The position numbers and the translations under genes are program-made. From contig NZ_CP115397.1 of assembly GCF_027625995.1 (NCBI RefSeq), forward strand, positions 62,001 to 126,000: a stretch of 64,000 bases of DNA, read 5' to 3'. Below, in pieces: positions 16,819 to 26,500 of this stretch; the stretch's first letter is position 1, and each line of letters opens with the position of its first letter. This DNA comes from Hymenobacter yonginensis. GTDB taxonomy: Bacteria; Bacteroidota; Bacteroidia; Cytophagales; Hymenobacteraceae. Under the pieces are notes generated by a model, which saw nothing but the letters and a program-made list of their open reading frames with translations, ran no database searches and had not been told where the DNA came from.

Positions 16819-17604
16819 ATGAAACAAGGGCAACGCCTATGGACGCGGGATGAGCTGCTGCTGGCAATCAACCTGTACTGCAAGCTGCCTTTCGGACAGC
16901 TGCACAAAGATAATCCCGCTATTATTCAACTGGCGGGACTGCTGGGGCGCACGCCCAGTTCAGTGGCCTTGAAGCTGGTGAACTTCGCCAGCCTGGACCC
17001 GAGCCTGGATCGGGCGGGCATGAGCAACGCCAGCCACTTGGACCGGCAGGTGTGGGCAGAGTTCTACGCCGACTGGGGTGGGCGGGCGCTGGAAAGCGAG
17101 CAGCGGCTGGCCGAAGCGCAGCACCTGACGCTGGAAGAAGTGGCGGCGGAGTACGAGCCGCTGCCGCCGGTACCGGTGGGCCGGGTGCGGGAGCAGCTGG
17201 TGCAGGTGCGGGTGAATCAGCAGTTTTTCCGGCGCACGGTGCTGGCGGCCTATGATAATACGTGCTGCGTAACGGGGCTGCGGCAGCCGGCGCTGCTGGT
17301 GGCGGGCCACATCCGGCCTTGGGCAGTGGACGAGGCCAACCGGCTAAATCCGCGAAACGGTCTGGCCTTGAATGCCCTGCACGACCGGGCTTTTGAGCTG
17401 GGGCTGTTCACGATTCGGCCCGAGGATTACGTGATTGAGGTGGCGCCGGCGGTGCGGGCGGGTAACCGGCCCGATGCCCAGGCGGCCGGCGGGCTGCTGG
17501 GGCAGTACCATGGGCAGCCGTTACGGCTGCCGGCGCGGCGGCGGTTTCTGCCTGATCCGGATTTTTTGGACTGGCACCGGGCAAAGTGGCGCAAAGTGGC
17601 ATGA
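16819..17604 (+). CDS. HNH endonuclease
   Basis: A 261-residue protein. Residues 5-60 carry a conserved DNA-contact region (WTRDELLLAINLYCKLPFGQ, then LLGRTPSSVALKLVNFASLDPS), seen in a widespread group of predicted restriction HNH proteins. The C-terminal nuclease reads CCVTGL, then VAGHIRPW and NPRNGLALNALHDRAFELG, with the His-Asn-His pattern intact (H in AGHI, N in NPRNG, H in LHDRAF). It should cut double-stranded DNA, possibly foreign or modified. It is monocistronic, with no methyltransferase beside it. Confidence 0.8.
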   Translation: MKQGQRLWTRDELLLAINLYCKLPFGQLHKDNPAIIQLAGLLGRTPSSVALKLVNFASLDPSLDRAGMSNASHLDRQVWAEFYADWGGRALESEQRLAEAQHLTLEEVAAEYEPLPPVPVGRVREQLVQVRVNQQFFRRTVLAAYDNTCCVTGLRQPALLVAGHIRPWAVDEANRLNPRNGLALNALHDRAFELGLFTIRPEDYVIEVAPAVRAGNRPDAQAAGGLLGQYHGQPLRLPARRRFLPDPDFLDWHRAKWRKVA

Positions 17605-17903
17605 TGGGTAAGGAAAGGAGAAAACAGGCAGCCTTTGCCGCAACAGGTTGAGCGTGAGTTGTATAGAGATGATTTATAGCAAAATATCTATTTAGTTGGA
17701 GGAAATAATGTTTAGCTGAATTATAACGACCGGATCATCTTCCATGATCTGCAGCTTAGTCCCGCAACCGTTCACGCGGTTGGTTCCGTAGCCTGACTCC
17801 CACATTACGCGGCCTGGTCACGCCGGCTCAGTTACCGGCTCCCTTACTTCAAGTTGAAGCAGCCAGTTCCTGCTCAAGCAAGCTATTGCGGCAGTGTTGC
17901 CAC

Positions 17904-20798
17904 TTACGCGTGTTGGACAGGGTCGTGGGAGCGGATCCACTCCCGGTAATCGCAGCCGAAGGTATAATTGGTGCAGCCGTAGAAGGCCCACTGCTTGCCG
18001 TTGGTCGTGCCACTGCGTTTCACCATACCGGCTGTAATGCACACCGGACATTTTTTGGAGCTTAGCTGGGTGCTTTTGCCTTCCAGCTCCAGGATGAACT
18101 TGGACTTGGCGGCCGGGTCGGTGATGAGCACAACGTGCTCTTTGGCCCGGGTGAGGGCCACGTAGAATAGCCGGCGCTCCTCGCTGTTTTCAAACTGATC
18201 GGCTTCGCTCAGCAGCAGGCTCAGCACCGGGTCGTCGGACATTTCCGAGGGGAAGCCGAACCGGCCGGCGTTGCAGTTGAGCACCAGGACGATATCCGCT
18301 TCCAGGCCCTTGGACTTGTGGACGGTGAGGAAGGGGATGCGCAGGGTAACGGGCTGGCCCTGGCCGTCGTGGTAGGCGTAGTGGATGGTGTCGTCGGCGT
18401 CGATGTGGAAGGGGCCGCCGGCGTTGCGGAGGCGCCGCAGGTCGAAGGAGTAGCGACCCAGCACGAGGATTTCCTTGCGGGCGATATCCGGCGTGGTGGC
18501 AATGAGCTCGTTGAGCACCTGCTGGAGCACAGCGGTGTCGTTCTGCTCCTCTGACTGGCCGTAGACGATGCGGTAGGTGGTCTGCTTGCCGGCGCTGCCG
18601 CTTTTTAGGGCCTTGGACACCTGGCTGGGGTTGCGCATGATGAACTGCGACGATTCCGTGATGAGGGGCTCGTGGAAGCGGTAGGTCCGTTCAATCTTGG
18701 ACTGGAGCGTGAACCCGAAATAGCGGCTGAAGTCTTTGAACAGGGAAAGGTCGCTGCCAGCAAAGCGGTAAATGGACTGCCAGTCGTCGCCCACGCAGAA
18801 AAGCCGGCAGTGCGGATTCTGGTCTTTGAGGGCGCGGATCAGCTGGTAGCGGCTCTGTGAAAGGTCCTGGAACTCGTCGATGATGATGTAATCGAAGCGG
18901 TGCTGGTAGGCGCCCGAGCGGACGTGGGAGGTGGCCAGGCTGATCAGGTCGCTGAAGTCAATCTCCCGGCGGGTGGCCAGCTCCTGCTGGTAGCGGGTGT
19001 ACAGGGGCGCTACCAGGTCCAGAAACAGCAGGTTGCGCTGCTGGACCCGCGCCGGGGTGCCCTCGTTTTTCCGGCGCACGTCCTCTAGGGAGTCGTTGTT
19101 GGACTTCATCAGGGTGATGAAGGTTTGCAGCAGCGTCTGGAAGCTGGTCACCTCGTAGGTGGCGGCTTGGGAGATGATGGCCCAGATTTCGGCGGGCGTT
19201 TTGGGGCGCAGCACGATGCCGTGTCGGGTCAGATTGGCAGTCAGATTATCGAAGAGTGAGTCCTCTTGCATCTCGTAGCTGAAGGTTTCTACCAGCGCCG
19301 TGCCGTACTGCCGGCTGGTTTGCCGGGCCCATTCGATTTTGCGCCAATAGATGGCGCGGGCTTCCTCCAGTGACTGGCCGGGCTTGGCGAAGAAGGCCGG
19401 CACGTTGCCGTCCCGGTCAACGCCGAAATGCTCGAGATACACCCGGACGTCGCCCTGGGTGATGGTGAAATCGGGCTTCCACTGGGCGTGGTCCGGAGAG
19501 GCAGTATCGTACTCGTAGGGGTACTCATACTGGTACTCCACGCCGTGGAAAAGCAGGAAGTTGGCAATGCGGCACTCCTCCACGCTTTTCACGATTTCCT
19601 GCCGGTAGGTCTTCTTGCCCTGGCGGCTGCCTTCCAGGCGCTTGTACGAGCGGAAGTTGTTGTCCTTGAGGAACTGGATGTACTCGCCCTGGTTCTGAAA
19701 CTCGGCGGCGGGCTTGGCCGGCTTGAGGTGGTGGACGAAATACGTGGTGACTTTCTCGGCGTAGGCCGGATCGAGCATGAGCTGCTGGAAGGCCGCCAGG
19801 ATAAACCGGCCGAACTGGCTTTCGTCGTAGAGGGAAGGCTGCTTACCCTGCACGGCGCCGATGATGTCTTTGCCGAACTTGTGGAAGGTGCGCGGCTGCA
19901 GCCCCTCGATGCTGATACGGGCGGAAAGGGTGGCGGCTGACTTATTGGTGAAGGAGATGAGCAGGATGTTGTCCGGGCTGGTGCCGTACCGGTCCATTAC
20001 GTACTGGACCTTGCCGATGATTGTGGTGGTTTTGCCGGAGCCCGCGCCGGCCACGACCAGGGAGTTATCCTCGTCGCTGACGATGGCCGTGCGCTGCTGC
20101 ACGTCGAGGCTGCGGCCCTCCACCTGGCTGAAGAGGTGGTCGTACTTCACCATTTCCTGGGGGATGAAGGCGGCGTTGTGGGCCAGTCGCAGGTCGTTGC
20201 CCTGCTGGTGGTAGCTAAGGAAGTCGTGGACGGCAGCTTTCTCCAGCGCGGTCAGGTTGCTGCGCTGGTACCCGGCCTGACTGATCGTGGTGTACAGGTG
20301 GTAGTACCGGGTCTGCCAGGTGGTGAGCTGATAGTTGCTGAAATAGCCGGCTGTAGGGGCCGTGTGGACTTTGAACGCTTGGGCCGCGGGCTCCATTTCC
20401 ACCAGCCACATCCGCAGCTGGGTGGTGAGCTCGTTACGCGTACTCGCGGCCGCGTGCCGCCGGTAGCCCAGAAACCCAACCAGCAACACCAGCATGCCCC
20501 CTATGGCATAGCCCAGTAAGGGGGGCTGCTCGGCGGTAGCATGGACGCTGTCGCAGCTTGCCAGGCGGCAGGCCCGACGGCCCAGCTTGCGCGCGGCGGC
20601 AGCTGTGGTTTCGGTTAACGAAGTGGAGCAGTTGTTGAGCCCGGTGCAGTCGCTGTTCAGATGGAATACCTTGCTGCGGTTACCATCGCAGAGGTAGACG
20701 GTGGTTGTCTTGGTGAGGGTAGTGCCGGTGGCCTGAACCAGAGCCGGTGGCACGGGAGTGCTCAGGAGCAGCGCCACTCCCAGGATAATAGAACGCAT
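17904..20798 (-). CDS. membrane-anchored UvrD/HelD-like SF1 helicase with exported Cys-rich domain
   Basis: A 964-residue protein of unusual layout. Residues 1-23 are a signal-like segment. Residues 34-85 form a six-cysteine domain of the type found in small exported Bacteroidota proteins (VYLCDGNRSKVFHLNSDC, then LNNC, ACRLASC). A membrane helix follows at 94-112 (LLGYAIGGMLVLLVGFLGY), then a linker. The SF1A helicase core starts with Walker A AGAGSGKT at 250-257; Walker B IIIDEFQD, GDDWQSIYRF, TVHKSKGLEADIV and VALTRAKEHV follow. A nuclease-like insertion (KPDFTI, then VYLEHFGV) sits between helicase motifs. A topoisomerase-type zinc ribbon (CPVC, then CTNYTFGC) ends the protein. The layout implies sensing outside the membrane coupled to DNA unwinding inside. 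Confidence 0.85.
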   Translation of the reverse strand: MRSIILGVALLLSTPVPPALVQATGTTLTKTTTVYLCDGNRSKVFHLNSDCTGLNNCSTSLTETTAAAARKLGRRACRLASCDSVHATAEQPPLLGYAIGGMLVLLVGFLGYRRHAAASTRNELTTQLRMWLVEMEPAAQAFKVHTAPTAGYFSNYQLTTWQTRYYHLYTTISQAGYQRSNLTALEKAAVHDFLSYHQQGNDLRLAHNAAFIPQEMVKYDHLFSQVEGRSLDVQQRTAIVSDEDNSLVVAGAGSGKTTTIIGKVQYVMDRYGTSPDNILLISFTNKSAATLSARISIEGLQPRTFHKFGKDIIGAVQGKQPSLYDESQFGRFILAAFQQLMLDPAYAEKVTTYFVHHLKPAKPAAEFQNQGEYIQFLKDNNFRSYKRLEGSRQGKKTYRQEIVKSVEECRIANFLLFHGVEYQYEYPYEYDTASPDHAQWKPDFTITQGDVRVYLEHFGVDRDGNVPAFFAKPGQSLEEARAIYWRKIEWARQTSRQYGTALVETFSYEMQEDSLFDNLTANLTRHGIVLRPKTPAEIWAIISQAATYEVTSFQTLLQTFITLMKSNNDSLEDVRRKNEGTPARVQQRNLLFLDLVAPLYTRYQQELATRREIDFSDLISLATSHVRSGAYQHRFDYIIIDEFQDLSQSRYQLIRALKDQNPHCRLFCVGDDWQSIYRFAGSDLSLFKDFSRYFGFTLQSKIERTYRFHEPLITESSQFIMRNPSQVSKALKSGSAGKQTTYRIVYGQSEEQNDTAVLQQVLNELIATTPDIARKEILVLGRYSFDLRRLRNAGGPFHIDADDTIHYAYHDGQGQPVTLRIPFLTVHKSKGLEADIVLVLNCNAGRFGFPSEMSDDPVLSLLLSEADQFENSEERRLFYVALTRAKEHVVLITDPAAKSKFILELEGKSTQLSSKKCPVCITAGMVKRSGTTNGKQWAFYGCTNYTFGCDYREWIRSHDPVQHA

Positions 20799-21436
20799 GT
20801 AAGCGGGTAGTGAAACAGGTAGGCGGACGGCAGCCGGGGGCTGGTCCAGGATAAAGGTTGTCAGACATGCATGCCCATCCCTCTTACATGAGGGACTGAC
20901 ATAGGGGATTTGCTAAACTGACTAATGTTGAGTTAGCTCAAAGATGGAGGATGAGTAGCAACTCATCCACGTTACGCTCCCGCGGGTATCCGCAAATGCG
21001 GCGTAAATCTACTGCGCTATCCCGTGGCTATTGCTAAACAAGACTGGGAGGTTGTTTAAAAACACTGGCCTTGGTTACAGTCAATAATGCATTCCGACTT
21101 GATGAAAGGTAGTGCACGGTGTAACGATGTGTTCGGAAGGCAGTGTGGGGTTTTTGTTAGCAGGTCAGGCACGCTAACTACCACCATGGAGCAATGCACC
21201 CTGGCAAGATGTGTAGGGTCAGCATCCTGGCTTGTGGCTGGTGAAATAGCACGTGATTGATAAGAGGGCTTTAATAGTCAATCCTGGACTCAACTTAGTA
21301 CCGATAATACTTACTTATCGGTACTAAGAAAGAAGAAAAACTCCGCAAGATGACTGATTATAAAATGTATCACAAAGATTTATATATATGAAGTGAGCTA
21401 AAGGATTGTTGCAAAAATTGTAATGCTAATAGTTGA
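20799..21436. other. intergenic region between helicase and metallopeptidase genes
   Basis: No supportable gene in about 640 bp. GC content falls toward the right, where the AT-rich peptidase/nuclease pair begins. The region holds the 14-bp perfect palindrome at 21294-21328, annotated separately. Nothing else was recognised. Confidence 0.5.
21294..21328. repeat. 14-bp perfect inverted repeat with 7-bp spacer, core CCGATAA
   Basis: Arms CTTAGTACCGATAA (21294-21307) and TTATCGGTACTAAG (21315-21328) flank the 7-bp spacer TACTTAC. It shares the core CCGATAA-N7-TTATCGG with the palindrome at 47567-47591, beside the integrase gene. It could be a recombination site at the left border of the defence island. 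Alternatively it is a terminator hairpin 109 bp beyond the peptidase stop codon, but no T run follows it on that strand. Confidence 0.6.
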
Positions 21437-22888
21437 TCATTTGTATATTATTCCAAGTATATTTTCTACTACTAAGACAAAGCAGTCATATTCTTTATTG
21501 TTGTGTTTCCAACTGCATACCGTAGACCATTTTTGCCCTGCATTAGGGCACCTAAGCGGGATTCCATATTTTAAAGGGCAGTCAAGGCGCTTATTTAGTA
21601 GAAGCTGTTTTATGATCGCATGGGCGGTTAATGTATCGAGCTTAAAGAAGAATTCTCCCAACGGCTTTTTGTCAGCTATAGAATAAAAAGTTGCGTCTTT
21701 ATATATTAAGTCAAGGAGATCCCAAATAGAATCACTTCTTATTATTTTGCTAAAGAAATGATAGGGATCATCACGTCTTGCTTTCAAAAGAGCAACATGC
21801 ATTCTAAATGCATACCCCATAAGAGTTTCATCTGATGTGGTCTTGTATATATTTTCTGCACGTTCATGTGCCATAAAAGCCATTTGCTCAGGTGGCGGGA
21901 TTTTCATTTTATCACAGATGTTGCTGTAGAACTGTTTAACATCATTGAAAGATTCAAAGCTACAATCTAGGGCTTCATTGCAAGCATTAAAGAAAATCAT
22001 TCCAGGATATTCATCTGCTATGCCATCTGTGTTATTATTCACTAGTGTATTGATATTAAAAAGTATAAAAGGATCATACATTAATGCTATATCTATGCAG
22101 ATCATTAAGGGTATTATAGAATTAAATTTTAGCATTCCTATTTTAGCGGCATATGCTATAAGGCTCGTGTATTCGGCTTCTTCAGGTACAATACCTAAGA
22201 TAAATAAAAGATCAACTTCTTGATTAAAAGCGTTTCCGATATTGTTTGCTTCTGCTAGCACAGCAAAAGCCTCCATTAGTATCGCTGCCGTTACGATTAC
22301 ATCTACGACCCTTCCTTTTTCGTAATATAGTAAGTGTGGTAAATATTTTGAGGTAATATTATTATTTAAATAAAGTGATATTCTATTTATATTATCTTCT
22401 GAAATAACTGTATTGTGAAATGGATTCCACAGCTCCAGCCATAAGATTGGAAGCTCATTATGAGTAATACTATGCGTTGTTTTTTTATGTATTGACAACT
22501 GGTCAATACATTCTAGGTAGAAGAGATAACGACTTAAATCTTCGTAATTAGATGTCTCTGATGCAAAATTGTTATTTATGACAGGGATTGATGTGCGTTT
22601 GCTTTTAGAAAGTCGATTTAAAGTAATTATAGTACTGCGAATACATCGTAAACCGAATGATGTTGATAGGTATTGCATTAAGTGCGCGTATTCATGTATA
22701 AAAGACATTGACTTTCCTAACATCTCAATAGACTCATGGGTATAAGGTTGGGCTATTGGATACCGCTGTAAAGCGTCTTCAAATTCATCGAATTCGCCAT
22801 CCAGGCCAATGGCATAACTAAATGGATGAAATACACCTCGTCTTTTTGAGCTAAGTCTTATGACTTCGAGGGCTTCAGTCTTATTCAT
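21437..22888 (-). CDS. predicted zinc metallopeptidase (HEYAH), partner of a nuclease
   Basis: A 483-residue cytosolic protein with the zincin motif HEYAH at residues 65-69 in MSFIHEYAHLMQYLSTSFGL. A glutamate-containing helix LMEAFAVLAEANN at about 205-215 could provide the third zinc ligand, as in gluzincins. The rest is predicted helical and has no family I recognise. A Cys-rich tail (CPLKYGIPLRC, then CSW) could bind metal. The start overlaps the stop of the upstream nuclease gene by 4 bp (ATGA), implying translational coupling. Base composition is far more AT-rich than the flanking helicase and ssp genes, which suggests separate acquisition. A protease tied to a nuclease suggests a defence module in which cleavage activates or releases the nuclease, but this is inference. 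Confidence 0.7.
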   Translation of the reverse strand: MNKTEALEVIRLSSKRRGVFHPFSYAIGLDGEFDEFEDALQRYPIAQPYTHESIEMLGKSMSFIHEYAHLMQYLSTSFGLRCIRSTIITLNRLSKSKRTSIPVINNNFASETSNYEDLSRYLFYLECIDQLSIHKKTTHSITHNELPILWLELWNPFHNTVISEDNINRISLYLNNNITSKYLPHLLYYEKGRVVDVIVTAAILMEAFAVLAEANNIGNAFNQEVDLLFILGIVPEEAEYTSLIAYAAKIGMLKFNSIIPLMICIDIALMYDPFILFNINTLVNNNTDGIADEYPGMIFFNACNEALDCSFESFNDVKQFYSNICDKMKIPPPEQMAFMAHERAENIYKTTSDETLMGYAFRMHVALLKARRDDPYHFFSKIIRSDSIWDLLDLIYKDATFYSIADKKPLGEFFFKLDTLTAHAIIKQLLLNKRLDCPLKYGIPLRCPNAGQKWSTVCSWKHNNKEYDCFVLVVENILGIIYK

Positions 22889-23403
22889 AGTAAAAGTAAG
22901 TTGTTGACTACACTATCTGCAGTTTGAATAATGCACTTATCATCAGAAATCAAAAAACCATACTCGATTATATTTTCATCGAAAAACATTCCATCAAAAA
23001 AAGTGTGTACGCTTTCCTCGCTATTACCGCTCCTTGCCAATACTACATCTAACGATTTATTCCTGCATACGACTAATGATATACCTTCACAGCTTGCTAT
23101 CTTAAAAGACCCTTTTTGAAAATTATTTGAAGAAACCATAATCCCCTTATTAGCTCCTATATCCCCAATTCTATATGCGAATGCCATGACCCTATCAAGA
23201 GATACAGCCGAAGTATATTCCTTGCACTCTCCAAGTAATAGAAAGTTGGTGCCTGCTATTTGTCCTTCAAATGAAAAATCAATTTGATGTGTATGGCCCG
23301 ATTTTTTGCCTAAATATTTTTTATTGTGGAAAGAATTAAATGATGGTAGTTGAGAAGAAAATAAATCATTTGCAATTTTTTCAAAATCTATGTGGCTTGA
23401 CAT
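22885..23403 (-). CDS. Mrr-like PD-(D/E)XK nuclease
   Basis: A 172-residue protein with the Mrr-type restriction endonuclease core: HTHQIDFSFEGQ (Asp 42), then LLLGECKEY with the catalytic E59-x-K61, and the helix VSLDRVMAFAYRIGDIGANK, then GIMVSSNNFQKGSFKIASCEG. The QKG...A block is the usual Mrr helix. It should cleave DNA. The C-terminal about 60 residues (SEESVHTFFDGMFFDEN...) do not belong to the nuclease fold and could be the target or partner surface for the downstream metallopeptidase. First gene of an AT-rich two-gene operon, starting 130 bp beyond the sspH stop codon. Confidence 0.8.
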   Translation of the reverse strand: MSSHIDFEKIANDLFSSQLPSFNSFHNKKYLGKKSGHTHQIDFSFEGQIAGTNFLLLGECKEYTSAVSLDRVMAFAYRIGDIGANKGIMVSSNNFQKGSFKIASCEGISLVVCRNKSLDVVLARSGNSEESVHTFFDGMFFDENIIEYGFLISDDKCIIQTADSVVNNLLLL

Positions 23404-23532
23404 ATATGTGTATTATTGTTTTTATATTTTTTTTGGTAAAAAACATGTTATACTTGTGAGCAGCTTAGTGTGCGATTTTGATCAAAATTGACGAAAAGCA
23501 GACTATATCTCATAAGTAATTGCCAGTTCAAA

Positions 23533-26500
23533 TCATTCAATATTATTTGTTATAGTGACAATCTGGTCAATTACTTGCTCTTCAATGAACGGTACTTGGC
23601 CAAATATCAAATCGGATTCTCCTTCCAGTTTGGCCAACAAATGCCCCTTACCCAAGAGGCGTTCAGCACCTTTTTGACTTAAAGCAATTTCGGAAGTCCC
23701 CTCGGAGTCAACTTTTAGAATAAGCCGGTTCCCCAGGTTTGTGCGTAATTGCATGGGCATTACATTCGCATCGGGACGTTGCGCGGCAAAGACCAGATAG
23801 ATGCCTGCCGCCCGCGCTTTTACGCCCAGGCGAGATACTACGCTGGTTACTTGCTGCTTGTATTCATCCACCTGCATCCAGTCGGCGAACTCATCGTGAA
23901 TGAGCCAGATGACTGGCAAGCGCTTTCCTTCTTCTACCTTTTTGTTATAGGCGGTGATGTTCGCTGCGCGAGCCTCCCGGAACAGTTTGTAGCGGGCTTC
24001 CATTTCGTCAACCAGCGCCAGCAGCTCTTCCAACGCTTGTTCCTGCTCAACGATGATGCTGCCTCCCTTGATGTGAGGTAGTGGCTCCAAGGCAAAATAG
24101 TCCACCCCCAGCTTTGGGTCGATGATGATCATCTGCGCTTGCTCGGGCGTGTTGGTGGCCGCAATACACAGGATGATGTTCTGCACCAGCACGGATTTGC
24201 CGCTGCCAGTGGTACCGGCAATTAGCGTGTGCGGGGCGTTGCGCTGAGGCGAAAGGGTTAGAATTTCACCGTTGTCTTCGCGAATGGCAATGGCAAGCGT
24301 TTGGTTGCCATGAGTAGAGCCCGGGTGCCACCGACTCCAAATATCTTCCAGTCGAACCACTTGACGCTGGGGCCGCTCAATGGCAAGCGAAATGGCCCCG
24401 GACTCCGGGCGTACGGATACGACGCTCAAGCCGTAGGTTGTTTTGAACTCTACCTGCCGCTTTACCACTTGGTCAACCGTAAGATTGGCGTTGCCCTGGA
24501 AAGTAAGTAGCGCGGCATTCGGCGTGAGTTTGCTTTGCTGCAGCTTCGCATGCAGGTTAAAACCCTGCAAGGCGGCTTTCGTGCGCAGTGCGGTTGCGTT
24601 CAGCCATTCCAAGTCAGCCAGGGCTTCGGGCTGCACTTGGTCAGATTGGGGGAGCAGCTGTTCAATAGCTGGGTAAGCCCAGCGCGGATTCATAGTCGGT
24701 AAAACAACTACATCAGTGGGTGTACTGACAACCGTCGGTGGCACGGCGGGCGGAACAGGAGCTTGAGGAGGGGAGGACGGGCCGTTCCCCGGTAACGATG
24801 CTTCACTACCACCCGCGGCTGCAGTAACCGTTACGGAGGTAGCACCGGCTGCGGGCTGCACAAACGTTTGGCTGGCCCAAATGCTGGCATCCCCGTTGGC
24901 CGCGCGCACGGGCATGGGATCCTGTTCCGTGCGGTAACAATGGACCAGCTCTCGCACTTGGTCAAGTGAGAAGATTTCCTGGTAGGCGTTTTCCGCTTCG
25001 GTAATCTGGCTGAAGTCAGCATCGCTCGGCTCATTCTCCGGGCCAGAGATGAAGACGTGCGAATACCCCCGGACGCTGATGTGGCACTTACCTTGGCGAA
25101 TAGCCAAGCGCCAGTCCGCAAGGTTGATGCCTGCGCCGGCCGGAAACTGCACCCCGTCCAGTATCAGATCGGATAAGCGGGCCAGCCATAATGCTCGGTC
25201 CAACCGCTCCGGGGCACCAAACAATGCCTCATTGATGCGTTTGAGGGTGTCCCGTAGCTGGTTGCGTGAAGTGCGCGCCCCGGCAATCAGGCCGCCACGG
25301 TCGATAAACTTGGCTTCACCGACGATAATGGTCAAGCGCAGCTCCCCATTTTCACCCCGGCTGGGGCTTAGCATCAGGATGTCGGCGAGCTGCTCTTCGC
25401 GCTGACCCAACCATTCGGCGTAGTCGTCGAGGAAGTACCAGCCGAAGTGGCCTTTTTCGCCGCCCAAGTAGGTATGCATTTCCTGCCGGATCAAAAAGCA
25501 GCTGAGTACCACGCCCATCAGTTCGCTGGCGCTGCGTCCGCGGCGGGCGGCCCGCAGCACGATGTCACCGGAAATCTTGTTGGCTTCGGCAATGAAGCGC
25601 TCAGTCAAGCTCTGTTGGGCCGGCTTATCCAGGCCTAAATCCAGGCTGGCGATGCGTCGTTGCACCATGGATTGTAACAACCCTAGGGAGGCCGTCGATG
25701 ACACGATCAGGCTGCGTCCCTGGGTAGACGACTGCTTATAGCGGATAACGCGCACCTTGCGGTCGACCAACTGGCGGCGGTCCAGCAACTCATCGTAATT
25801 AACGACCCAATGCCCCAGGTTATGCGTTTCCTCGAAGATGTGGCTCATCTTCTGGTCCTGGAAATCCAGTTGGCGCGCGGGCAGCAAACGCCGAGTGGCA
25901 TCCTGATCCCAGTTGCCTTTCACGAACGTAGTGATAGCCGTTAGATAGGCCCAGCCTTCCCGGGTTTGCGCCGGGCAGCATAAGTACACCACGGACTTCA
26001 TGTCCCCGGTGGGGGCCGGTCGGCGACGCGACCAGTGCGCGGGCACTAGCTCCATTAGGGGGACTACGTGCGCATTTTCCTTGTACCAGTCGACCGTGGC
26101 GTGGCGAGCAATGACGTCCTGCAGGAATACGATGTCGTTGGGCGGCCCCTCGTGCTCGTTTGGGGCGGGCGCTTGGTCGGCTGAGATGCCAATGCGCAGG
26201 CGCGCCATGAAGTCCCGGGTGGCTTCGCTGGTGCTGTACGCGTCCGGGTCGGAGTCGGAGGCCTCCACAATGCGCTCGTAGAGGGGATGCAGCTTCTTGG
26301 GGTCGTGGTGACGCAATACGATTTGACACCGCACGTCTTCCTCTTCCTCGTGCATGGCGCCGATCCGATCCACCACTGCCTGAGGTAAGCGCGCGGAATC
26401 GCAATCATAGAGCACCACCGATAAGTTGGCGCTCTCGTGCGGTTGCAGGGCCAGGTAGCGAGCTACCAGCTCGGCTACCCGCTTCGACGACTCGGTAGGG

